A DNA stretch of 64,000 bases. Origin: Lentzea sp. NBRC 105346. Lineage in GTDB: Bacteria; Actinomycetota; Actinomycetes; Mycobacteriales; Pseudonocardiaceae. How positions within the stretch are numbered: position 1 is the stretch's first letter; each line of letters starts with the position of its first letter. This document shows, one piece after another, positions 7,971-17,119 of the stretch. Location: assembly GCF_030269605.1 (NCBI RefSeq), contig NZ_BSTQ01000006.1, positions 297,476 to 361,475 on the forward strand. Direction: 5' to 3'. A program made the position numbers and the translations under genes. The notes beneath the pieces were generated by a model, which ran no database searches, was not told where the DNA came from, and worked only from the letters and a program-made list of their open reading frames with translations.

Positions 7971-9590
7971 TTGTCCACGCATGAAGGCGAACGTCCGCGC
8001 TGGCGCGGGATCGCGGCCAAGGTGACCACGGTCCTGGCGTGCCTGCTGGTGCTGTTCGCCCTCGTCGTGCCGTACGACCTCGAACGCTTCTCGCTGGAGG
8101 AACTGGCGAAGCTGCCGATCGAGGGCATCCTCGGCGTCGGCCTGCTGCTCCTGCTGCCCGGCCGGGCCCGCAAGATCGGCGCGATCCTCGGAGGCGCGGT
8201 CCTGGGCGGCCTGCTCCTGCTGAAGATCATGGACGCGGGCTTCGACCTCGTGCTCTACCGGCCGTTCGACCTGGTGCTGGACTGGCCGCTGTTCAAGCCG
8301 GCGGTCGACTTCCTGGACGTGACCGTCGGAAAGGGAGCCGCCGTCGGTGCGGTGATCGCGGCGATAGTCCTGGCGTTGGGCGTGATCGCGCTGGTCACGG
8401 TGTCCGTCGTGCGGATCACCAAGGTCGCCTCCCGGCGGCACGTGCTGGCCACGCGCACGGTCCGGGTGCTGGGCATCGTGTGGCTGGTCTGCGCGATCCT
8501 CGGCGTTCCCGTCGCGTCGCAGAGCGCCGCCGCCCTCGCGTACAGCCACGCGACGCAGGTCCGTGACGGCATCAAGGACCAGGAGGAGTTCGCGAAGGAG
8601 GCCGCGATCGACGCCTACCGCGACACTCCGGGCAACGAGCTGCTGCAGTCGTTGCGCGGCAAGGACGTCGTGGTCACGTTCGTGGAGAGCTACGGCCGCA
8701 ACGCCATCGACGACCCCGGTGTCTCCGCCACCCTGACCCAGGGCACCGCGCGCCTGAAGGCGAAGGGATACGAGTCCAGGAGCGGTCTGCTGACCTCACC
8801 GACCGCGGGCGGTGGCAGCTGGATGGCGCAGGCCACGCTGCTGTCCGGCCTGTGGATCGACAACCAGCAGCGCTACCGCAACCTGACGACCAGCGACCGG
8901 CTGACGCTGAACGGCGCCTTCAAGCGCGCGAACTGGCAGACGGCCGGTGTCTACCCCGGCATCACGCAGGCGTGGCCGGAGGGGAACTTCTTCGGCTACA
9001 ACGAGATCTACACCGCCAACGACCTCGGCTACCGCGGCCCGCGGTTCAGCTACGCGACGATGCCCGACCAGTACACGCTGTCGGCGTTGCAGAAGCAGGT
9101 GCGCGACAAGCAGCAGGGCCCGATCATGGCCGCGGTCCCGATGGTGTCGAGCCACGCGCCGTGGTCGCCGATCCCGCAGCACGTCGACTGGAAGGACGTC
9201 GGCGACGGCACGATCTTCAACCCGATGGCGGGCAACGGCGCGCCGCCGGAGTCCATCTTCGGCCGCGACCCGCAGCAGGTGCGCGCGGACTACGCCAAGT
9301 CCATCCAGTACTCCGTCGACAACCTGGTGTCCTATGTGGAGGAATACGGCGACGACGACCTCGTGCTGGTCTTCCTCGGCGACCACCAGCCGGCGTCGAT
9401 CGTGACCGGCGAGGGCGCGAGCCACGACGTGCCGATCACGATCGTGGCCCGCGACCCCAAGGTGATGGAGCGCGTGTCGTCCTGGGGCTGGAACGACGGC
9501 ATCAAGCCGGGCCCGCAGGCGCCGGTGTGGAAGATGAGCGACTTCCGCGACCGCTTCATCAGCGCGTTCTCGGACAAGCGCCGCGACTAG
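7971..9590 (+). CDS. Membrane-anchored sulfatase/phosphoglycerol-transferase-like protein
   Basis: A 539-aa protein. The N-terminal ~190 residues contain about five hydrophobic membrane segments (such as VTTVLACLLVLFALVVPY). An extracytoplasmic alkaline-phosphatase-superfamily domain follows, with VVVTFVESYGRNA at the first metal site, TSPTAGGGSWMAQATLLSG around the nucleophile position and LVLVFLGDHQPAS at the second metal site. The layout resembles LtaS-like enzymes that modify envelope polymers. The start is TTG 7971, preceded by AGAAGG. The stop overlaps the convergent YedE gene by 4 bp. The substrate is unknown. Confidence 0.8.
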   Translation: MSTHEGERPRWRGIAAKVTTVLACLLVLFALVVPYDLERFSLEELAKLPIEGILGVGLLLLLPGRARKIGAILGGAVLGGLLLLKIMDAGFDLVLYRPFDLVLDWPLFKPAVDFLDVTVGKGAAVGAVIAAIVLALGVIALVTVSVVRITKVASRRHVLATRTVRVLGIVWLVCAILGVPVASQSAAALAYSHATQVRDGIKDQEEFAKEAAIDAYRDTPGNELLQSLRGKDVVVTFVESYGRNAIDDPGVSATLTQGTARLKAKGYESRSGLLTSPTAGGGSWMAQATLLSGLWIDNQQRYRNLTTSDRLTLNGAFKRANWQTAGVYPGITQAWPEGNFFGYNEIYTANDLGYRGPRFSYATMPDQYTLSALQKQVRDKQQGPIMAAVPMVSSHAPWSPIPQHVDWKDVGDGTIFNPMAGNGAPPESIFGRDPQQVRADYAKSIQYSVDNLVSYVEEYGDDDLVLVFLGDHQPASIVTGEGASHDVPITIVARDPKVMERVSSWGWNDGIKPGPQAPVWKMSDFRDRFISAFSDKRRD

Positions 9591-10825
9591 CAGACGCTGT
9601 CACTCGGCTTCGGGTTCTCCAGCCCGAACAACGGCCGCAGCCGCAGCCCGATCCACGTCCCACCCAGCGCGAACACACCCCACAGCCAGCCGTGCAGGCT
9701 GCCGACGGAGATGCCGCCGAGGTAGGCGCCGATGTTGCAGCCGTTGGCCAGCCGCGCCCCAACACCCATCAGAACACCACCCAGCACGGCCGCAAGGGCC
9801 GTGCGCCAAGGAATCTGGCTGTGGATCTTCCACGCGCCGGCGGCGGCCGCGGCGATCGCGGCGCCGATCATGATGCCGATGTTGGTCAGGCTGGTCTTGT
9901 CCACCCAGATCGACGCCGCCAGAGCCTTCGCGTTGGCCGGGTTCTGCCAGAACTCCCACGCCTCCGGGTGCAGACCGAAGAGCTGCAACAGCTTCGCGCC
10001 CCACAGGGCGAACGCGAAGGTGACGCCCCAGATGCCGCCGGACACCAGGAACACCGCCGCGGCCAGCACACCGAGCACGACCGCGCCCGCCAGCGCGGGC
10101 CACGAACCGCGGAACACACGCGCGATGCCGTGCGCGGTCGGGACGACGTCCGCGGGCGGCGGGTTGCGGCGCGCTTGAACAACCCGAGTCACGAAAACAA
10201 TCCCCACCAGAACAGCGATCGTGATCAGCCACGACCCGAACCAGCCGACGTGGTCGGCCAGCAGCACGCCGGGCAGCGACGGCCAACCGTTGAACAGCGG
10301 GAACGCCCACGTGTAGAGGATCGACCCGGCGATGAACCCGCCCAGCGTCAGCACGATCGTCGACTGGCCGGAGCCGACCGCGAACAGGGTCCCGGACGCG
10401 CAAGCGCCGCCGAGCTGCATGCCGATCGCGAACAGCACCGCGCCGACGAACAACGCGAGCCCGATCGGTCCGCCGGTCGCCTTGGGCACGGAACCGAAAA
10501 GCCCTGATCCGGTCGAGATGATCAGTGCGATCAGAGTTGCCGCGGTACCAAGGAGAACCGTGTGGGCCCGCAGGCCCTGGCCGTTGCCGACCGCGATCAG
10601 TTGCCGCCACGCGGACGTGAAACCGAAGCGGGAGTGGAACAACGCGAGGCCCAGTCCGAACCCGATGGCGAGCAGCACACCGGACTTCGCGCCGAACGAG
10701 GCCCACACGTAGATCGTCAAAACCGCAGCCAGCAGGGAAGCGACAAGCAGGGGAACGGCGCGCACCGGTCCCTCCGGCTTCGCTGCCGGTGCGGCGCACG
10801 AGGTGGGGAAGCTGAGGAGGGACAT
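9587..10825 (-). CDS. YeeE/YedE-family sulfur-compound transporter
   Basis: The 412-aa polytopic protein is a two-fold internal repeat. It carries the family's conserved cysteines in GGACASGT (Cys142) and ANGCNIGAYLGG (Cys363), which pass thiosulfate or similar sulfur species through the YeeE pore. The known family imports thiosulfate or handles selenium/sulfur. It is the last gene of a four-gene minus-strand run behind an SBP56-like protein, a DUF6239-like membrane protein and a tiny secreted protein (21 bp gap). This context supports a sulfur role for the operon. Confidence 0.88.
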   Translation of the reverse strand: MSLLSFPTSCAAPAAKPEGPVRAVPLLVASLLAAVLTIYVWASFGAKSGVLLAIGFGLGLALFHSRFGFTSAWRQLIAVGNGQGLRAHTVLLGTAATLIALIISTGSGLFGSVPKATGGPIGLALFVGAVLFAIGMQLGGACASGTLFAVGSGQSTIVLTLGGFIAGSILYTWAFPLFNGWPSLPGVLLADHVGWFGSWLITIAVLVGIVFVTRVVQARRNPPPADVVPTAHGIARVFRGSWPALAGAVVLGVLAAAVFLVSGGIWGVTFAFALWGAKLLQLFGLHPEAWEFWQNPANAKALAASIWVDKTSLTNIGIMIGAAIAAAAAGAWKIHSQIPWRTALAAVLGGVLMGVGARLANGCNIGAYLGGISVGSLHGWLWGVFALGGTWIGLRLRPLFGLENPKPSDSVC

Positions 10826-10846
10826 CGGTGCGCTCCGCTCTCTCGA

Positions 10847-11050
10847 CTAGATGGGCAGGATGCGGCCGGGGGCCTTGGTGATCGACTCGATGAGCCCGTT
10901 CACCGGAATGCCGCCGGGCGCGAACGTGTACGGGTTCTCGAGGCCGCCGGTGTCCGGCTCGTCGACGATCACGGGGTCGGCGAACGCGGGCCCGGCGAAG
11001 CCGGTGAGCACCAACCCGGTCAGGAACGTCGCGACAAGGGTCTTCTTCAC
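10847..11050 (-). CDS. Small secreted protein (67 aa)
   Basis: The start is GTG 11050, with an AAGGAA ribosome-binding site. A clear Sec signal peptide (KKTLVATFLTGLVLTGFAGPAFA) leaves a mature peptide of about 44 residues. The mature part is acidic and then Gly/Pro-rich (DPVIVDEPDTGGLENPYTF), has no Cys or His, and ends ILPI. It is sandwiched with gaps of 11 and 21 bp between the DUF6239-like gene and the YeeE/YedE gene, so it is co-transcribed with them. No known family was recognised. It could be an accessory subunit, a substrate-binding peptide or a signalling peptide. Confidence 0.75.
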   Translation of the reverse strand: MKKTLVATFLTGLVLTGFAGPAFADPVIVDEPDTGGLENPYTFAPGGIPVNGLIESITKAPGRILPI

Positions 11051-11061
11051 AGGGATTCCTT

Positions 11062-12645
11062 TCAGAGAACTGCGCTGACAGGGACGACAGTCGCCTGCGG
11101 GATCCATTGCCCCGCAAGCTCTTCGGACATCGAATGGGTGGTTTCGTTCGGCATCACGCTCACCTGCGCCACGGCGAAGATCTGCACGGCACCGGAGGGC
11201 TTCCGATCACCGAGCCACGCGTGGAACCCGGCAGGGGTGGGGTTCTCGCCGCCGAACCGGTTGCCGACCGCGATCGCGTACCCGACGGCCAGCTGCTCCC
11301 GCGGGTCGAACCGCAGCGGCACCGACGCGCTGGTGATCGCCGTGGCGATCGGCGCGTGCAGCAGCCACGGCGCCAGGTACAGGCCGTGCGCGTAGACCGG
11401 GGCCTCCGACTGCCGGGCGGCCGCCCTGGTCAGCGCTTCGTACGCCGAGGTCCAGCCGGACACCGCGACCAGCGCGTTGTCCGGTCGTTCCTCGGTGTCC
11501 ACACGCAGACCGGACGAACGGATCACCTTCTCCGCGGCCGTGGATCGCGGCGAACCATCGGTCGCGAGGGTGATTCCCGGTACACCCCTGGCCTTGAGGA
11601 ACCCGACGAGCTTGACCAGGGCATCGGAATCCTCAGTGGACAGTCGCTGGGACGGGCACTCGGTCAGCACCGAGCGCCGGTTGTCCAGCAGGGCACCCAG
11701 TGCGGCACCAGCGCACTCGGGATCGACCGACGGGCCCGACCGATCGCCGGGATCCACCTCGACGCGGGCGGAGTCGTTGATCACGAGCGTGCTCCGCCCC
11801 GGCGGCAGGTCGACCTCGGCCCACGTGCCCTCGGCACCCGCGATCGGCACCGCGGGCACGTCGTTCACCCTCAGGTCCTTGCCCGCCGAAGCCGGAAAGT
11901 GCACGAGGTTGCGGCCCGGCCGGTGCGGGCTGACCAGTACCGGCACCGAGCGATCGTCCAGCCGCACGTCGGTGAGCACCGGGACACCCGCGACGGGCAG
12001 GTCGGGCGGCGTGGCGATCGCGGGCAACGCACCCCACGCCACCAGCGCCACCGCGACACCGGCCGCCGCGATCCGGTTGCGCACCACCAGGGTCGCCAGT
12101 GGCACCAGCACGATCGCCAGCAACACCAACCCGAGCAGCGTCTCGTAGATCCGCCGGTCGAACGCGATCCCGGACGTCACCAGCCGGGCCGCGCCGGCGA
12201 CCGCGAGCACGATCCCCAGCGACAGCACCAGCTTGCGGTCGTCCGGCCGGAACACGGCGAGCCCGAGCCACGCGACGGACGCGGCCACGAACACCGTGTT
12301 GAGCACGAACCAGATGCCGGAGTCCCCCACGGAGGTCTCCACCACGAGCAACAGGACGAGCGCCGCCGCTACCCACCTGGTGGCGGGTTTTCCCTGCAGC
12401 AACGGCACGGCGACGACCAGCGCGACGTGGATCACCGCTCCGATCAGTCCCACGTCCTGTGTCACCACCGACGCGCCCACCAGCAGCGCGGCGAGTGCCG
12501 AGGCGAAGATCGGCACCTTCCGGGCGGGCGCGGGCACCAGGCCGGCCCCGGCGACGAACGCCGTGGTCAGCAGCAGTGCCAGTCGCAGTACCAGTGCGAG
12601 CGTCGACGTGCCCGCGGCGTCGAGACCTCCGTGGGGGTGGTTCAT
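11062..12645 (-). CDS. DUF6239-like polytopic membrane protein with extracytoplasmic domain
   Basis: The 527-aa protein has an N-terminal half of about seven membrane helices (for example LVLRLALLLTTAFVAGAGLV). Its C-terminal half is extracytoplasmic, beginning around residue 215 with a beta-rich segment and then PECAGAALGALLDNRRSVLTECPS, which carries a likely Cys pair. The architecture fits the DUF6239 family, which is annotated elsewhere only loosely as natural-product related. I recognise that family from memory, with moderate certainty. It starts on the base adjacent to the upstream gene's stop, so it is tightly coupled to the SBP56-like gene. The function is unknown. Confidence 0.6.
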   Translation of the reverse strand: MNHPHGGLDAAGTSTLALVLRLALLLTTAFVAGAGLVPAPARKVPIFASALAALLVGASVVTQDVGLIGAVIHVALVVAVPLLQGKPATRWVAAALVLLLVVETSVGDSGIWFVLNTVFVAASVAWLGLAVFRPDDRKLVLSLGIVLAVAGAARLVTSGIAFDRRIYETLLGLVLLAIVLVPLATLVVRNRIAAAGVAVALVAWGALPAIATPPDLPVAGVPVLTDVRLDDRSVPVLVSPHRPGRNLVHFPASAGKDLRVNDVPAVPIAGAEGTWAEVDLPPGRSTLVINDSARVEVDPGDRSGPSVDPECAGAALGALLDNRRSVLTECPSQRLSTEDSDALVKLVGFLKARGVPGITLATDGSPRSTAAEKVIRSSGLRVDTEERPDNALVAVSGWTSAYEALTRAAARQSEAPVYAHGLYLAPWLLHAPIATAITSASVPLRFDPREQLAVGYAIAVGNRFGGENPTPAGFHAWLGDRKPSGAVQIFAVAQVSVMPNETTHSMSEELAGQWIPQATVVPVSAVL

Positions 12646-14448
12646 CTACTTCACATCCGCATCGGCGACGACGAACAGCTCGGAGTGCGGCTTGGCATTG
12701 CCCCACGACCCGTGCGGCCAGTCCTTGCGGTTGAAGTTGATCCCGGTTTGGCCGGTGAACTCGTCCCTAAAGGCAGAGTCCAAAGTGGCCTTTCCGTCCG
12801 GTCCGACCTTCAGGATGTTGACCTTGTGGTCACCGTCCAGGCCGGTCCGCGCGACGAAGTAGTTCGACACCGCGAGCCGCCTGGGCGACAACGTCTCGTG
12901 GTAGAACCCGTCGGCACCGAGGTCGAAGTTGTCGTACGCACCCCAGTGCGGACCCGACGCGGCCTTGCCGGGGTTGATCGGCACCGCACCCGCGACGGTC
13001 GGGCAGTCCGCCTCGGCGCCACCGTTCTGCGCCTCGGCCAGCGTGTCGATGCGGCACTGGAACCCGGTGCCCGCAGCGACCAGCTTCTGAATGTCCAAGA
13101 TGTACACACCGCCGGTCGCGCCGGGGTCGTCCGGCCCGAGCGCACCCTTGCCACGCCCGGAGATCGCCCGGTACAGGAACCGGTCGTCGGGCGAGGTCTG
13201 GATCCAGCCACCATTCGAACCGCCGCCGTTCGAATCGTTGCCCGCGTAGATCGCCTTCGACGCCGCGCCGTCGTCGAACACCTCGTACCAGTGCGGTTCG
13301 GCCGCCGTGATGTCCGGCGTGTAGTGCACCGCGCCACCCTGCATGGTCTGGGCGAACGCGCCCTTGTGACCGGGCAGGTTCGTCACGGTCGTCTCCATGA
13401 CCGCGCGGCTCTCCTGGTGCAGCGGGTCGGCGGGATCGGACCGCGGCCCGTTCTGCAGGTACGACACCGCGCGCAGCTTCGGGTTGTTCCGGTCGCTGAT
13501 GTCCCACGTCCGGACGGTCGGCCGGCGGAGGTAGGGAGAGGGCGCCTTGACCGGATCGAGAATGATGTTGCGCGGCTCGGCGTAGTCGCTGGTGAGCAAC
13601 GTGTTCAGGTCTTCACGGGCCTGAATGCCGTGCGGGTTGGCACAACTCGGCGCGCCGAGCCGCGGCAGGTTGAGGCACAGCTTCTCGTTGTCGCCCTGCG
13701 GGGTCGCCGCACTGGTCTGCGACAACACCTTGCCGTTCTGGTCGAACCGCAGCAGCGCACCGGGACTACCGGCGAACCCGTTGCCCACCACGGTCTGCCC
13801 GTTGGCGTAGGTGTACGGACCGGGCACGACCGGCCCGCCCATGTACGTGCCGTACGCGGTGCCGTCCTTCAACGTCCAGTACGCGTCCGGCACGCTGCCG
13901 CCGAGCGTGTTCGTGGGCAGACTGATGCCCTTGAGCTTCAACTCCGGCAACGCACTCACGTCGAACGCGTACGTCGCCGCCGCGAACAACGCGCCCGCGT
14001 AGACCGTGTCTCCCTTGTGCCACACGTACTGCATGTGGTGCGGCTCGTTCTCGACCAGCGGCCCGACGGTCGCGGTGTTGACCACCTTGCCGTAGCTCGG
14101 TGAACCTTCGGTCGCGTCGATGACGGCCAGGAAGTCCGGACCGGGCAACGGATCGAGGCCCAGTGGTTTGCCCAGCAGGGAACCGGGCAGCCCCTTGACG
14201 TCCTTGACGATCGTGTCGGCGATGTTCTCGTCACCGGCCCACACGAGCAGCCACTTCTTACGGCCTTGGGCCTGAGCCTGCGGCGTCAGGTGGTTCTTCA
14301 CCCAGTACTGCTTGCCGTCGCTCGCCGTCGTGCTGCTGACCACCTCCCGCACATCGGCGTAGGCGCTGCCGCCACTCGTGTACGTCAACGCGCCAAAAGT
14401 GAGCGCCGCTATCAATGCTATTCGCCAGGGCGGCGAGTTCGACCACAT
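12646..14448 (-). CDS. Secreted SBP56 (selenium-binding protein / methanethiol oxidase)-like beta-propeller
   Basis: About 600 aa with a Sec signal peptide (ALIAALTFGALTYTSGGSAYA). A beta-propeller follows with SBP56-type landmarks: NEPHHMQYVWHKGDTVYAG, CANPHGIQAREDLNTLLTSD, VRTWDISDRNNPKL and a terminal KPHSELFVVAD. SBP56 enzymes are copper-dependent methanethiol oxidases that release H2S, formaldehyde and peroxide. Periplasmic forms are known. ATG 14448 has an AGGAG site 10 nt upstream; GTG 14457 would be too close to it. This gene heads the operon ending in a YeeE/YedE sulfur transporter, which fits an extracellular organosulfur role. Confidence 0.7.
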   Translation of the reverse strand: MWSNSPPWRIALIAALTFGALTYTSGGSAYADVREVVSSTTASDGKQYWVKNHLTPQAQAQGRKKWLLVWAGDENIADTIVKDVKGLPGSLLGKPLGLDPLPGPDFLAVIDATEGSPSYGKVVNTATVGPLVENEPHHMQYVWHKGDTVYAGALFAAATYAFDVSALPELKLKGISLPTNTLGGSVPDAYWTLKDGTAYGTYMGGPVVPGPYTYANGQTVVGNGFAGSPGALLRFDQNGKVLSQTSAATPQGDNEKLCLNLPRLGAPSCANPHGIQAREDLNTLLTSDYAEPRNIILDPVKAPSPYLRRPTVRTWDISDRNNPKLRAVSYLQNGPRSDPADPLHQESRAVMETTVTNLPGHKGAFAQTMQGGAVHYTPDITAAEPHWYEVFDDGAASKAIYAGNDSNGGGSNGGWIQTSPDDRFLYRAISGRGKGALGPDDPGATGGVYILDIQKLVAAGTGFQCRIDTLAEAQNGGAEADCPTVAGAVPINPGKAASGPHWGAYDNFDLGADGFYHETLSPRRLAVSNYFVARTGLDGDHKVNILKVGPDGKATLDSAFRDEFTGQTGINFNRKDWPHGSWGNAKPHSELFVVADADVK

Positions 14449-14680
14449 GAACAACACACTCCTGTTTTCGGGCAGGGCGAATAACCCGGTAAACGGGTTG
14501 GAGGGAAATGTGAGAACGCCTCAGGCGTGACAGAGTGCGCTGGCCTGCAGCCGCAGGTCCACGTGTAGACGCCCTACCAGGGCGACAGTTCTGCACATGC
14601 TGGGAAGGGTCTCGGGGTCACGCAGTGCAGTCAATTGGTGACCAAAGTATGGGACGAAGTGCCGCGTCTTATTTCAAATT

Positions 14681-15349
14681 TCAGCCGAACGTGCTGGCGA
14701 ACGCCAATGCACCTAATACGGGGACGGCGATGGCGGTCAGCACAAGGGAGCGACGGCTCGGGCGTGGTGCGCCGCGCATGAGCCGGACACCTTCGGGCAG
14801 GAACGCCACGCACAGCCCGATCGTGCCCACGATCGACAGCAGCTCGGTGCCCTTCAGGACGCCCAGCGGCAGCAGGCCCATGCTCGCCAGGCCGATCGAG
14901 CGGACTACGCCCAGCGCCTTCGCGCGGTACGCCTCGAAGGCGAGGACGAACCAGCCGAACATGATCGTGAACGACAGGAAGCTGAACAGGTGGATGTCCT
15001 GATAGGACTGTGCGACCAGATCGGTTGCGAAGGACGCGCCGTGCCTGTAGGCGAGGTTCAGTGCGAACTGGTCGATGCCGGCGTGGAAGGTGCGTTCGAA
15101 GAGGCCGAACATCACCAGCGCGCCACCCCAGTACGACCTGATCCGTGAGCTCAACGCCAGCACCGCCGGCCACATGAGCACGTTGCCCGCCAGGAAGCAC
15201 GTGTAGGCGGCGGTGGTCAGGCCGGGGTGCGTGGTCATCGCGGCGAGCTGGTCGGGGAAGAAGAAGTTGAACTGCGACCGCAGGAGTGTTCCCGTCAGCA
15301 GCAGGAGCGAGCCTAGGATCATGGCGACCGCGGTGAGTCGTTGCGTCAT
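14681..15349 (-). CDS. Polytopic membrane protein (DUF4386-like)
   Basis: A 222-aa protein with about six hydrophobic segments, for example VAMILGSLLLLTGTLL, AAYTCFLAGNVLMWPAVLAL and SFLSFTIMFGWFVLAFEAY. No charged catalytic motif or known transporter signature is visible. A resemblance to DUF4386-type small membrane proteins is only general. ATG 15349 is the first start after the non-coding region that overlaps the downstream DedA gene's end. The 232-bp gap to the SBP56-like operon contains several short palindromes (AACCCG..CGGGTT and ACGCCT-C-AGGCGT) but no gene. Confidence 0.5.
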   Translation of the reverse strand: MTQRLTAVAMILGSLLLLTGTLLRSQFNFFFPDQLAAMTTHPGLTTAAYTCFLAGNVLMWPAVLALSSRIRSYWGGALVMFGLFERTFHAGIDQFALNLAYRHGASFATDLVAQSYQDIHLFSFLSFTIMFGWFVLAFEAYRAKALGVVRSIGLASMGLLPLGVLKGTELLSIVGTIGLCVAFLPEGVRLMRGAPRPSRRSLVLTAIAVPVLGALAFASTFG

Positions 15350-15383
15350 GGCCCCAGGCTGCCCCTCCCGAAGCGCGAAGAGA

Positions 15384-15989
15384 TCAGACCCTGGTCCGAA
15401 CTCGCGACACCACGAACAGGACGACGGCCACCCCGACCCCAGCCAGCACGACGGTCTGGAACACACCCGCGTACCGCTCGACCAGATGCCAGTTGTCACC
15501 GAGCACGTAGCCCGCGCCGACGAACACGGTGTTCCAGATCAGGCTGCCGAACGTCGTCAACGCCAGGAACACCATGAAGTTCATCCGCTCCACCCCCGCG
15601 GGCAGCGAGATGAAGCTGCGGAACAACGGGATCATCCGCCCGAAGAACACGGCTTTCGTGCCGTGCCGCGCGAACCACGAGGCGGAGCGGTCGAAGTCGG
15701 ACGCCTTCACAAGCGGGATCCGCGCGACGAGCGCGCGCGTGCGGTCGTGCCCCAAGAGCAACCCGGCGAGGTACACGATGATCGCGCCGACCACGGACCC
15801 CAGCGTGGTCCAGAACAACGCTTCGGGCAGGGTGAAAACCCCGCGGCTCGCGGAGAAGCCGGCCAGCGGCAGGACGAGCTCGCTGGGGATCGGCGGGAAC
15901 AGGTTGTCCAGCCCCACCACGAGCGCGGCACCGACGCCCCCAAGGGAGTCCATCGCGGACACGGCCCAGTCGGCCAGAAGTTCAGACAT
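15384..15989 (-). CDS. DedA-family membrane protein
   Basis: A 201-aa integral membrane protein with the DedA signature: LDNLFPPIPSELVLPLAG near the N-terminus and FARHGTKAVFFGRMIPLFRS in the middle. The family includes undecaprenyl-phosphate and phospholipid flippases/scramblases that support envelope synthesis. It lies 34 bp upstream of the 222-aa membrane protein on the same strand and is divergent from a two-component sensor kinase, which hints at, but does not prove, co-regulation. Confidence 0.9.
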   Translation of the reverse strand: MSELLADWAVSAMDSLGGVGAALVVGLDNLFPPIPSELVLPLAGFSASRGVFTLPEALFWTTLGSVVGAIIVYLAGLLLGHDRTRALVARIPLVKASDFDRSASWFARHGTKAVFFGRMIPLFRSFISLPAGVERMNFMVFLALTTFGSLIWNTVFVGAGYVLGDNWHLVERYAGVFQTVVLAGVGVAVVLFVVSRVRTRV

Positions 15990-16087
15990 GCCCCGACGCT
16001 ATGAACCCTCGCCACCACAAACCATGAGGACGACCACCCGGTCGTGGTGGGGTAAACCGCAGTAGCGCCGCCAGCTACCGTGAAGGC

Positions 16088-17119
16088 GTGTGGTTCAAGT
16101 CCCTGCTGGGGGTTCTGCTCGGGACGGTGACGCCGTTCTGCATCGTGCGCGGCGCGAGAACCCTGACCGAGATCGAGCTTCGCCGGATCGCCCGCTTCGG
16201 CGAGCGCGTGGAGATCGAACCGCTGACACCACAACGATGCCTGCGTTACGCGTCCGTCCGCTGGATGGTCGGCGCGTTGGGAGCCGGCGTCGTGGTGATG
16301 CTCGCGCTCAGCCTCGCCGTGGCGATCTCGATGGTGACCGCGTGGCTGTTCAACGGCGACTGGGGAATGATCGAGAACGACGACGGCGTGGATCTCACGT
16401 TGCTGCTGATCGCCGCCGTGCCCGGACTGCCGTTGTTCTTCGGCACCGTCTCGGCCATCCCGGCAGTATCCGCATTGGACCACTGGCTCGCACGAAGGAT
16501 CCTGGGGCCCAGCGAGGAAGTGCTGATGCGCCGCAAGGTCGACGAGGTCGTGGAGGCGATCAACGACGAACGCAGGCGCATCGAACGCGACCTGCACGAC
16601 GGCGTGCAGCAGCGGCTCGTCACCGTCGGCATGCTGATCGGCCGTGCCCGGCGCACCGAGCAACCGCGAGAACTCCTCGAACAAGCCCACCGAGCGGCGC
16701 AAGAGGCCATCGCGGACCTGCGTGAGGTGGCCGTCCGCGTGTACCCGACAGCGCTCGACGACCAAGGCCTCGAAGCGGCCCTCGAGTTGCTCGCCGAACG
16801 CGCCGACGTCCCGATCACGCTCGCCTACGACCTGACCGAACGGCCGGGCCGCACGCTGGAGACCGTGATCTACTTCGTGGTGTCGGAGGCCGTGACCAAC
16901 GCGGTGAAGCACGCCGAGCCCACGAAAGTCGACGTAACCGTCACCAGAAGGCAGGACCACCACCTTGTTGTCCGGGTAAAGGACGACGGTAAGGGCGGCG
17001 CCGACCCCGGCGGCAGCGGGCTCAAGGGGCTGAAGAAGCGGGTGGCGACCGTCGGGGGAGAGCTCGTCGTACGCGACACAGGAGGAACCGTGGTGGAGGC
17101 GACGTTGCCGTGCGCGTGA
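16088..17119 (+). CDS. NarL-type sensor histidine kinase (HisKA_3)
   Basis: A 343-aa kinase. Two or three membrane helices lie in the first 150 residues, then the HisKA_3 dimerisation helix with phospho-acceptor His170 in ERDLHDGVQQRL. A HATPase domain follows with EAVTNAVKHAEP (N-box) and VKDDGKGGADPGGSGLKGL (G-box). It has no large sensor domain, so it probably senses membrane or envelope state. The GTG start is at 16088. The response-regulator gene overlaps its end by 10 nt, forming a classic pair. Confidence 0.93.
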   Translation: MWFKSLLGVLLGTVTPFCIVRGARTLTEIELRRIARFGERVEIEPLTPQRCLRYASVRWMVGALGAGVVVMLALSLAVAISMVTAWLFNGDWGMIENDDGVDLTLLLIAAVPGLPLFFGTVSAIPAVSALDHWLARRILGPSEEVLMRRKVDEVVEAINDERRRIERDLHDGVQQRLVTVGMLIGRARRTEQPRELLEQAHRAAQEAIADLREVAVRVYPTALDDQGLEAALELLAERADVPITLAYDLTERPGRTLETVIYFVVSEAVTNAVKHAEPTKVDVTVTRRQDHHLVVRVKDDGKGGADPGGSGLKGLKKRVATVGGELVVRDTGGTVVEATLPCA

